Assembly (NCBI GenBank): GCA_947169685.1
Contig: CAMVQS010000003.1
Location: 1-64,000, forward strand
Length of the DNA: 64,000 nt
Origin: an uncultured Prevotella sp.
GTDB taxonomy: Bacteria; Bacteroidota; Bacteroidia; Bacteroidales; Bacteroidaceae
Direction: 5' to 3'
The position numbers were made by a program, and so were the translations under genes. The notes below the pieces were generated by a model. It searched no databases and had not been told where the DNA came from. It was given only the letters and a program-made list of their open reading frames with translations. Positions 26,962 through 33,386 of this stretch are shown piece by piece; positions within the stretch are counted from its first letter, which is position 1; every line of letters begins with the position of its first letter.

Positions 26962-27371
26962 CAAAGGTTTTTCTTGATACAAACATCTTGATGGACTTTG
27001 TTGAAAATCGTGAAAGACGAGAATATGCTGAGACCATCATTGAGCTTGGGAAAACAGGTGTAATACAGCTTTATGCCTCATATCTGTCGTATGCCAACAT
27101 GGGGTATGTCCTACGTCACCGTAGCCAAGAAGAGCGCTACCGTATGATTAATAATGCTCGTAAAATTGCAACTGTGTTGCCATGTGACTCAGACCAGCTT
27201 GACAGCACTTTGGAAAAGCCTGTGAAAGACTACGAAGACATGCTGCAGTATCAATGCGCGTTGGCAGCAGGATGTGATGTCATAGTAACAAATAACAAAC
27301 GTGACTTTTTCGAGTTTTGCAAGTTACCATTTCTTACTTCGGAAGAATTCCTGTTGCAGATTGATTTTTGA
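26958..27371 (+). CDS. PIN-domain ribonuclease toxin
   Basis: VapC-like endoribonuclease, probably cutting tRNA or other RNA when free of its antitoxin. The 137 aa protein has the PIN acidic residues: Asp7 in VFLDTN, Asp91/Asp94 in KDYEDMLQ and Asp116 in TNNKRDF. It overlaps the antitoxin gene by 4 bp (ATGA). The pair lies between two outward peptide cassettes, inside the segment bounded by inverted repeats, and may stabilise the locus. Confidence 0.85.
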   Translation: MTKVFLDTNILMDFVENRERREYAETIIELGKTGVIQLYASYLSYANMGYVLRHRSQEERYRMINNARKIATVLPCDSDQLDSTLEKPVKDYEDMLQYQCALAAGCDVIVTNNKRDFFEFCKLPFLTSEEFLLQIDF

Positions 27372-27381
27372 GCGTATGGCC

Positions 27382-27474
27382 GTTTTTTAATTAAATTCTA
27401 ACCTGGCAAACCATCTTTTTATTACTTTTTCCCGAAATTGTTTGGCTGTTCAGAAAAGTATTTGTACCTTTGCC
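27382..27474 (+). repeat. 93-bp direct repeat, copy 2, with promoter of cassette B
   Basis: Direct copy of 26555-26647. It contains TTTG (27441-27444), 20 bp, and TACCTTTG (27465-27472), a near-perfect promoter. Transcription should start near 27478-27480 and read into the cassette B 5' UTR. Confidence 0.82.
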
Positions 27475-27487
27475 CTCGAAATGTGTA

Positions 27488-27609
27488 CACCTCGGGCCGC
27501 GAGGTGGATGGCAGTATGTAAAAAATGATGGGTCGGAGTTCCCACGGCCGCAGTAAAGATAACCGCTCCTCAAAGGGAACAGGGAGCCAGAAAAAAGTAT
27601 AAACGTAAT
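27488..27609 (+). promoter_or_regulatory. Structured 5' UTR conserved between both cassettes
   Basis: This untranslated region is conserved in the inverted copy before cassette A. It opens with hairpin CACCTCG/CGAGGTG (27488-27494 with 27500-27506) and has later complementary segments GTTCCC and GGGAAC. It matches no riboswitch class that I recognise. A regulatory RNA structure is possible. Confidence 0.5.
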
Positions 27610-27659
27610 ATGGAAAAGAAGATGTATGAGACTCCCGAGATGGAGGAGATTAAGCTGAA
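27488..27659 (+). repeat. Inner inverted repeat, right arm (5' UTR and leader B)
   Basis: Inverted counterpart of 25929-26098. Its inner boundary is 27488, some 16 bp downstream of the cassette B -7 element, so the promoter itself is inside the bounded segment. Confidence 0.88.
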
Positions 27660-27741
27660 GATGGAAAAGAGCCTGATGGGATGTGTTGAAGTTGGTACGA
27701 CTTCTGATGTGGATTGTGATGAATTTTGTGAAGAAGACTAA
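27610..27741 (+). CDS. Putative radical-SAM-modified precursor peptide B (43 aa)
   Basis: A 43-residue peptide with the same leader MEKKMYETPEMEEIKL as peptide A and a different tail with cysteines 25, 36 and 40 (MGCVEVG, DVDCDEFCEED). The core is very acidic. It is the first gene of cassette B, behind a consensus promoter and conserved 5' UTR, 16 bp before the lipoprotein gene. Short peptides starting in this style are common in Prevotella, but here a radical SAM/SPASM gene follows, which supports the precursor call. Confidence 0.75.
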   Translation: MEKKMYETPEMEEIKLKMEKSLMGCVEVGTTSDVDCDEFCEED

Positions 27742-27757
27742 TGATTCATTCTGTTGA

Positions 27758-28756
27758 ATGAGATTGTCGTTGACGGTATTGAGACCTATTTCCTTGTGTC
27801 TGTTTTGCGTTATGTTTGTCATAGCGTGTAACAGTCAAGAGGATTCATACACTTTGGTGAAAGAGATTAAATTGACCATTGAAGACATGGAAATAGGTGA
27901 ACTAGATGATTCTATTTCTGCAAACGAAATTATTACTCGTTCAATCTTAGAAAATGACGGATCAAAAGTTTCATATCTTTTTGAAGATCATGACACCATC
28001 GGTATTTTTCCCGAGGGAGGTTTTGAGATCCCTTTTATAGTTGAAATACCAGATTTAGTGCCAACAAAAGAGGTTACTCTTATTGCGAATGGTTGGCGTA
28101 CTAAGGATGGAGTGAAGTATTGCTCATATCTGCCTTTTGACCGATACAACTTTGACTACTCTAATCGTGTTCCATGGAGATTTGCAGGAATAAGACAAAA
28201 TGGAAACAAAGACGGAGTAAAAACAGGTTCTAAGAATTCTCTATTCTTGGCAACACGCCCTACGGAAACGACTCCAGAAGGGCTCTTTAATGCGGCTTTT
28301 ACACATATGGGGACTATTGTACGCGCTAATTACAAACTTGCAACTGTAGGGACCTTTAAAAAGGCATGCATTGTAGCGCCAACGGCTCGATTTGCCTTAA
28401 ATGGCACTTATGATCTTTATGCAGACGGACAACCTTTTACACCAGGAGAAATGAGTAATCATTTCGACGTCATGCTGGATAACTTAACAACAACTGCAAG
28501 TTCCACCAACGTTTATGTTTATTATATTCTATCACCAGATATCAGCAATGCTAGCGGTGACCAGTTGATAGGCTACATATGGGATGACAACGGCATACGA
28601 TACAGAGGGGTTTATACGTTTTCCAAAGCTACAGTATGGAAGCGGAATGGCTTTGCCACCATTAGTTTTACAATGGAACGAGAATCAAACAACCTTGATG
28701 TTTATCAAAATGAATTCAGTACGGAATCGGAATTTAACGGTGTCGCTATAGAATAA
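27758..28756 (+). CDS. Fimbrillin-like lipoprotein of cassette B
   Basis: The 332 aa product has a lipobox VIAC (Cys24) and the same order of segments as the cassette A protein: VSYLFEDHDTIGIFPEGGFEIPF, GWRTKDGVKYCSYLPFDRYN, VYVYYILSPDISNASGDQLIGYIWDDNG and the tail FNGVAIE. The two are distant paralogues. It is cotranscribed with the precursor and the maturase (13-bp gap). A surface role linked to the modified peptide is an inference from conserved neighbourhood. Confidence 0.72.
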   Translation: MRLSLTVLRPISLCLFCVMFVIACNSQEDSYTLVKEIKLTIEDMEIGELDDSISANEIITRSILENDGSKVSYLFEDHDTIGIFPEGGFEIPFIVEIPDLVPTKEVTLIANGWRTKDGVKYCSYLPFDRYNFDYSNRVPWRFAGIRQNGNKDGVKTGSKNSLFLATRPTETTPEGLFNAAFTHMGTIVRANYKLATVGTFKKACIVAPTARFALNGTYDLYADGQPFTPGEMSNHFDVMLDNLTTTASSTNVYVYYILSPDISNASGDQLIGYIWDDNGIRYRGVYTFSKATVWKRNGFATISFTMERESNNLDVYQNEFSTESEFNGVAIE

Positions 28757-28769
28757 TAGAATTTTCTCT

Positions 28770-30089
28770 ATGCAAATTATTCAACCCCCATCTCCACTAA
28801 TAGATGGTTTACTGAAATCTCAGAAATATCATATAGGAACAGAATACCGATTGATAACGTATGCTATAAAGCTACTGGTACCAGAAGGCGTTTTGCTTTA
28901 CAATTTACTGACCAAATGCATTGTATTATGCCAACAAGAAGACTTGAAGGCAGCTTCAGCGGATAATCCGCTCATACAATATTGGTTTTTAGTTCCAGAA
29001 AAACACGATGACCAGCGACTCTGTGAACAGATAAGAAGTGCTCTACAACTGATTCAAAAAAAAGAGAATTTCATTTCTGGGTATTGTATATTTACGACTA
29101 CTGTTTGTAATGCACGTTGTTTCTATTGTTTTGAACGTGGTAGCAAGGAACGGACGATGAATGATGAAATAGCTGCAAAGGTGGTTGACTATATCGCACA
29201 GAATGCATGTGGCCATCAAGTGCGCTTTCGCTGGTTTGGTGGAGAACCTCTCTACAACATGCAGGCTATTGATAATATATGCGATGGACTTAAGAGACGA
29301 GGTGTTGATTATGTTTCTAAGATGGTTAGCAATGGATATTTGTTTAATGAAAACGTAATCAAAAGAGCTGCGACATTATGGAAGTTGGATAAAATCCAGA
29401 TAACCCTTGACGGAACAGAAGAAAAATACAATCGTATTAAAAACTATAAGGATAATAGAGAGAGTGCCTATCTGCGAGTAATGAAAAATATCGGCTTGCT
29501 GTTGGAATATGGTATCCGGGTCGTTATTCGCCTGAACATTGATGCCATCAACATTGAGGATATGACTTGTCTGGTTCATGAGCTACATACTCGCTATGGT
29601 GGAAATAAATTGCTTTCAGTTTATTCACGTACTTTGTTTGAAAATAAAGGATGTGTTCGCAAAAGAAGCAATGAGGAGCGAGCACTTCTTTGTAATCAGC
29701 AAATAGAATTGGAAAAACTTATTTACGGATACAATTTGAATGAAGCCCCATCAAATTTACGAAAAGTTTGGGTGAATGCCTGCATGGCAGACACCTCGCA
29801 TACTATCACAATATTACCAGACGGAAAACTGGGAAAGTGTAATGATTATTTGGAGAGTCACTTTGTCGGAACGCTCGACGAGGGAATCACAGACGAAAAG
29901 ATGGTGCAAGCATTTACGCTTCAACGGGAGCCATTAGCCGATTGTAGGTCTTGTGCTCTTCAACCAGATTGCCTTAGATTACAGCTATGCATGGAAAAAG
30001 AACACTGCTACGTTGAAGAAAGAAGAATCAAGGTGTTTCGTATTCAGCAAATGATGTTGAAAACATTTGAGAAAAACAAGGCAGTATGA
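28770..30089 (+). CDS. Radical SAM/SPASM peptide maturase (cassette B)
   Basis: The 439 aa homologue of the cassette A enzyme, with CNARCFYC (Cys113, Cys117, Cys120), FRWFGGEPLYN, KIQITLDGTEEKYNR and a SPASM region (LGKCNDYL, CRSCALQPDCLRLQLC, CYVEE). The N-terminal 90 residues (MQIIQPPSPLIDG...WFLVPEKHDD) are conserved with the A protein and may recognise the shared leader. Downstream gene overlaps by 4 bp. Likely chemistry is Cys- or side-chain-based crosslinking of the precursor; the bond cannot be told from sequence. Confidence 0.9.
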   Translation: MQIIQPPSPLIDGLLKSQKYHIGTEYRLITYAIKLLVPEGVLLYNLLTKCIVLCQQEDLKAASADNPLIQYWFLVPEKHDDQRLCEQIRSALQLIQKKENFISGYCIFTTTVCNARCFYCFERGSKERTMNDEIAAKVVDYIAQNACGHQVRFRWFGGEPLYNMQAIDNICDGLKRRGVDYVSKMVSNGYLFNENVIKRAATLWKLDKIQITLDGTEEKYNRIKNYKDNRESAYLRVMKNIGLLLEYGIRVVIRLNIDAINIEDMTCLVHELHTRYGGNKLLSVYSRTLFENKGCVRKRSNEERALLCNQQIELEKLIYGYNLNEAPSNLRKVWVNACMADTSHTITILPDGKLGKCNDYLESHFVGTLDEGITDEKMVQAFTLQREPLADCRSCALQPDCLRLQLCMEKEHCYVEERRIKVFRIQQMMLKTFEKNKAV

Positions 30090-30955
30090 GAACAATTCTT
30101 TCATACAGAATAGCAGGAATAGATTTTGCAATAAATATAGAAAAAGAGGCTATTGAACAAAATCTGCTAAATCACTACAACTCTTTTAGAATAGAAGGAA
30201 CAAAAGAATTTGATTTTGTACTGGACATCGTCAACCGACAGGAAAGAATGGAAGGTGAACAGATTCTTGGCGGTGACAAGATAAGAAGCCAGATATATCG
30301 GGTACAGAACGGTTACTATAAGGAGGCGTTAGGCAGAGAGAGGAGAAGAGTGTTGTATGCAATATATTTAAATAGCAATTATAGCTATGGAAGGTTGAAA
30401 ATAAATCAGCATACTCGTACTATATTGAACGAAGCCATTATGACCATGTTTTTTGCTGCAATGGCCAAATTCCACGTAATAAAAATTCATGCATCGTCTG
30501 TCATTAAGGATGGCAAAGCCATTCTCTTTCATGCGCCATGTGGTACAGGTAAGAGTACGCATAGTCAGCAATGGATGAAGGCATTTCCTGATGCGGAACT
30601 GTTGAATGATGATGGACCCGTAGTACGCGTATGGCCTGACGGAAGGGTGATTGCATACGGCAGTCCTTGGAGTGGGAAAACTCCTTGCTACAAAAACCTA
30701 TCGGCACCTGTAGCTGCATTTGTACGTATCAACAGGGCTAAAGAAAACAAGATTCATCGCCTAAGACTTGTGGAGGCATATGCATCATTACTTCCTTCCT
30801 GTACTGGAGTAAAGTGGAATGATGATATACGCAATTATACACATGAAACCATGCAAAAGGTAATATCAACCGTTCCCTTTTATCAATTGGACTGCCTACC
30901 CAACGAGGACGCTGCAAGGGTATGTGCAGCGGAAGTATTGAAACTACATGAATAG
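30086..30955 (+). CDS. HPr-kinase-like P-loop protein of cassette B
   Basis: The 289 aa protein has a P-loop PCGTGKST (151-158) preceded by IKIHASSVI..GKAILFHA and followed by LLNDDGPVVRVWPDGRVIAYGSPWSGKTP, the HPr serine kinase / PEPCK-like fold frequently found in ribosomal peptide gene clusters. The first 130 residues are a separate domain of unknown role. It may phosphorylate the peptide or activate a carboxylate. It occupies the slot held by the QueC-like gene in cassette A, overlaps the radical SAM gene by 4 bp and overlaps traX B by 8 bp. Confidence 0.78.
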   Translation: MRTILSYRIAGIDFAINIEKEAIEQNLLNHYNSFRIEGTKEFDFVLDIVNRQERMEGEQILGGDKIRSQIYRVQNGYYKEALGRERRRVLYAIYLNSNYSYGRLKINQHTRTILNEAIMTMFFAAMAKFHVIKIHASSVIKDGKAILFHAPCGTGKSTHSQQWMKAFPDAELLNDDGPVVRVWPDGRVIAYGSPWSGKTPCYKNLSAPVAAFVRINRAKENKIHRLRLVEAYASLLPSCTGVKWNDDIRNYTHETMQKVISTVPFYQLDCLPNEDAARVCAAEVLKLHE

Positions 30956-31634
30956 CAATAACTACCAAATACTGAGTGGAAGCTGGCTGAAGGTCATCGC
31001 GATGGTGACGATGGCGATTGACCATACGGCATCGTACCTGCCTGTGCTTCACCAATGGCCGGAACTGTGTTGGCTGATGCACACTGTGGGACGTGTGGCA
31101 TTCCCCGTGTTTGCCTTCTTGCTGGTGGAGGGATTTGTCCATACCCATGATCGCAGGAAGTACGGACGGAACCTACTGGTACTTGCCTTGGTGTCACAGA
31201 CTCCGTGGGCATTGGCACACCTCAACAGTAAGTTCTGGCTGCACGGCAACGTGGGGTTCACGCTGCTGTTGGGTTTCCTGACGCTGTATCTCTGGGAGTA
31301 TATGAAAGAAAACTGGATGCGGCAGACGCTTGCGCTCATAACGGTATTCCTCGCAGCGTATGTCCTGAAGGTGGATTATAATATAGGTGGCGTGGGCCTT
31401 ATCTTGCTGCTCTACGTGCTGCGTGAACAGAAGGTGCTGAAGTTGTTCTTAGGTACTTGCATCATTGCAAGGCGATATATTCCTGGTGTGGCAGCGGGCT
31501 TCGCCCTGCTGGCGCTGTACAATGGCAAGCGCGGATTCATCACAGGTTCCTTCGGCAAGTATCTTTTCTACGCCTTCTACCCTCTCCACCTCCTGCTGCT
31601 CTACCTGCTCCGCACATACTGGCTTACCACTTGA
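30948..31634 (+). CDS. TraX-family membrane acyltransferase (copy B)
   Basis: A 228 aa protein about 96 percent identical to the product of 22057-22740, with the same hydrophobic segments and MAIDHTASYLP motif. The ATG at 30948 lies within the end of the HPr-kinase-like gene (8-bp overlap), so translation is coupled. The stop lies in a 26-bp sequence that is repeated at 33361-33386. Near identity in traX contrasts with strong divergence of the other cassette genes, pointing to gene conversion or recent exchange. Confidence 0.82.
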   Translation: MNSNNYQILSGSWLKVIAMVTMAIDHTASYLPVLHQWPELCWLMHTVGRVAFPVFAFLLVEGFVHTHDRRKYGRNLLVLALVSQTPWALAHLNSKFWLHGNVGFTLLLGFLTLYLWEYMKENWMRQTLALITVFLAAYVLKVDYNIGGVGLILLLYVLREQKVLKLFLGTCIIARRYIPGVAAGFALLALYNGKRGFITGSFGKYLFYAFYPLHLLLLYLLRTYWLTT

Positions 31635-31638
31635 TGCG
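30957..31638 (+). repeat. 682-bp inverted repeat, right arm (traX B)
   Basis: Inverted counterpart of 22053-22734, equal in length with no net indel. Confidence 0.85.
31613..31638 (+). repeat. 26-bp direct repeat, left copy, flanking hipBA
   Basis: Begins CACATACTGGCTTACC and ends TTGATGCG, covering the traX stop. An exact copy is at 33361-33386. The hipBA genes lie between them. Confidence 0.88.
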
Positions 31639-31681
31639 GAGGAAACACGGCCAACTATCGCATCAAAACACGGCCAACTGT
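31636..31681 (+). repeat. Two 23-bp repeats beside traX B
   Basis: Units 31636-31658 and 31659-31681, each containing ACACGGCCAACT, are inverse copies of the units at 21984-22052. Confidence 0.75.
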
Positions 31682-31686
31682 CATAA

Positions 31687-32940
31687 TCAGGACTTCACTC
31701 GGCTGTCTAATCGTTGGGCGAATCGGTTTTGTTCTGATGGGGATATTTTGAGTTCATTGGCAACTTTCCTCCAATCCCTGACTGCCGTTTTTGTCTTCTC
31801 TATGATTCTTGCTGCTGTGTCTGGAGAAAGGAAATAGTCTTTACAGGCATCTTGCAACTTCTCGAGACTTGCTTCATTCGAGTTGTTATTGATGAGCAGG
31901 CTTTGATTGTTACTGTCAGTCGGGTTAAGGTCATAGGCTGGGGATAATGTCCAACCTTTCTTCGTCAAGAGAAATCCGTGGTTTCGGAAATGATCGTCAC
32001 TATTGCCCACACAAATGTTAAATACCACACGTCGAAATAGCTCTTCAAGATTGTCATCGACATTGACACAATTGGAAAGAATAAAATCTACAATATCCAA
32101 ATAGCCATGTCCTGTTTCGAAGTTGTCTCCGTCCTTTAAGCCTGTCATAGTCATGGCAGAAGCAAAATGGATCCGACGGCATGCTTCTGTTCTATCGAAT
32201 CGTCTTGAGAGCAGTGCATGATATCTACCAACCGGCAGTATTGCCGTTTCTGCTGCGTTTATGGATGCAGACTTTGCCAAGACATGACAGAAATGCTCCC
32301 ATAGAGCTACATCATACAGGTCATTACGTGAAGGAAACTTTGCAATCCACAAACCTCCGTTTTCGTCGGTTACATTGGCTTTCGGTCGAGCACCGCCCAA
32401 AGATGTGCCTGGGCGTTCTAATTGCCTGATCCATTTCTTTTCAGGCAATTCATTAGCCTCCTCGCTCTTCTCATATTCCTGAGCTATTGCTGTCAGCTCT
32501 TTTACTGAGGTTAATGGCGGTACAGACAATCTATTATCCGAATTGACAAATTCTCCATTAGGATCCTTCTTAAATCGAAGGCCTCCCATACGGGTGTAAT
32601 CATCAATACCTTTTAGGTAGTCAAAAGAGTAAAGTGACCTTACTGCTCTCTTTTCCTCTGCTGCCTCAACCTGCTCTTTCCTGTCCAGCAAACGACGTCC
32701 CCATCTGTCAGGAAGTGTATCAGAGATACAGCCAAAAACATGTTCCTCTTGAGAATACTGGAAGCCTGCATAATTGCCGATTTCATCACTCAAGACAATG
32801 GCACTATGATTCTTCAACCATTCTTTTTCAAAACAGAAACCGTAAGTACCATTACCACGCAGACGTTCATACGTCAGACAGCCAACCAACTCGGGGTTGT
32901 CTAGCCAGTCGAAATCGGCATACACATAGAGTTTTTCCAT
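31687..32940 (-). CDS. hipA: HipA-family serine/threonine kinase toxin
   Basis: HipA toxins phosphorylate a translation target (GltX in E. coli) and cause growth arrest. The 417 aa protein has the HipA pattern: an N-terminal subdomain ending LPDRWGRRLLDR, the P-loop region TSLGGARPKANV (179-190), WIAKFPS, the catalytic VGNSDDHFRNHG (Asp315/Asp316) and metal-binding LSPAYDLNPT (Asp337). Full length for the family. It follows its XRE-type partner by 3 bp. Confidence 0.9.
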   Translation of the reverse strand: MEKLYVYADFDWLDNPELVGCLTYERLRGNGTYGFCFEKEWLKNHSAIVLSDEIGNYAGFQYSQEEHVFGCISDTLPDRWGRRLLDRKEQVEAAEEKRAVRSLYSFDYLKGIDDYTRMGGLRFKKDPNGEFVNSDNRLSVPPLTSVKELTAIAQEYEKSEEANELPEKKWIRQLERPGTSLGGARPKANVTDENGGLWIAKFPSRNDLYDVALWEHFCHVLAKSASINAAETAILPVGRYHALLSRRFDRTEACRRIHFASAMTMTGLKDGDNFETGHGYLDIVDFILSNCVNVDDNLEELFRRVVFNICVGNSDDHFRNHGFLLTKKGWTLSPAYDLNPTDSNNQSLLINNNSNEASLEKLQDACKDYFLSPDTAARIIEKTKTAVRDWRKVANELKISPSEQNRFAQRLDSRVKS

Positions 32941-32943
32941 AGC

Positions 32944-33264
32944 TTAATCTTTTTTCGAGGCTCGTTCACGATGTTTCAACTCCAAGTCTTGAAGTGTTCT
33001 CCCGAGAGGATCGTCCTTGGCCAGCGATAAGATATCGTCATCTAACTGCAAAGCATAGAGAATACGCAGATAAATACCTATAGCGACGGTAGGCATACCT
33101 TTCTCCACACGCATCACGGTCAGCTCAGAGCACGTGGCCCTTTCTGCAATTTGGGCAACACTAAGATTACGACGCAGACGAGCCAGACGTATCTGTTCGC
33201 CGACAATCTGCATCTTTTGCTCCAATCTCCTTGGTAATTTCGTACTACGTGTTGCCTTTGTCAT
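32944..33264 (-). CDS. hipB: HipB-like XRE-family antitoxin
   Basis: A 106 aa DNA-binding partner of HipA. The helix-turn-helix spans about residues 25-80: IRLARLRRNLSVAQIAERATCSELTVMRVEKG. It is the first gene of the operon. The promoter -7 box TATCTTTG (33297-33290) sits between two inverted 12-bp sites, a setting for autorepression. Confidence 0.88.
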   Translation of the reverse strand: MTKATRSTKLPRRLEQKMQIVGEQIRLARLRRNLSVAQIAERATCSELTVMRVEKGMPTVAIGIYLRILYALQLDDDILSLAKDDPLGRTLQDLELKHRERASKKD

Positions 33265-33273
33265 ATTAATATG

Positions 33274-33321
33274 CTATCATTTAATGATGCAAAGATACAG
33301 AAAAACTATATTAAATGATAG
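33274..33321 (-). promoter_or_regulatory. hipBA promoter and operator pair
   Basis: CTATCATTTAAT (33274-33285) and ATTAAATGATAG (33310-33321) are exact inverted copies flanking the minus-strand -7 element TATCTTTG (33297-33290). HipB binding to both would cover the promoter. Confidence 0.7.
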
Positions 33322-33360
33322 GTTGCTGACATATTGTTATAGATTATTAACACAAAGGTC

Positions 33361-33386
33361 CACATACTGGCTTACCACTTGATGCG
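33361..33386 (+). repeat. 26-bp direct repeat, right copy
   Basis: Identical to 31613-31638. It overlaps the end of the outer-membrane barrel gene (stop at 33372), so the sequence serves as the 3' end of traX on one strand and of the barrel gene on the other. Confidence 0.88.

Noticed and set aside
27488..27609. Known riboswitch (cobalamin, TPP or c-di-GMP type)
   Set aside because: None of the conserved boxes of these classes is present; only simple hairpins can be seen.
20240..33386. Integrative element with integrase
   Set aside because: No integrase, relaxase or transposase coding region could be found; TraX alone is not evidence of conjugation.
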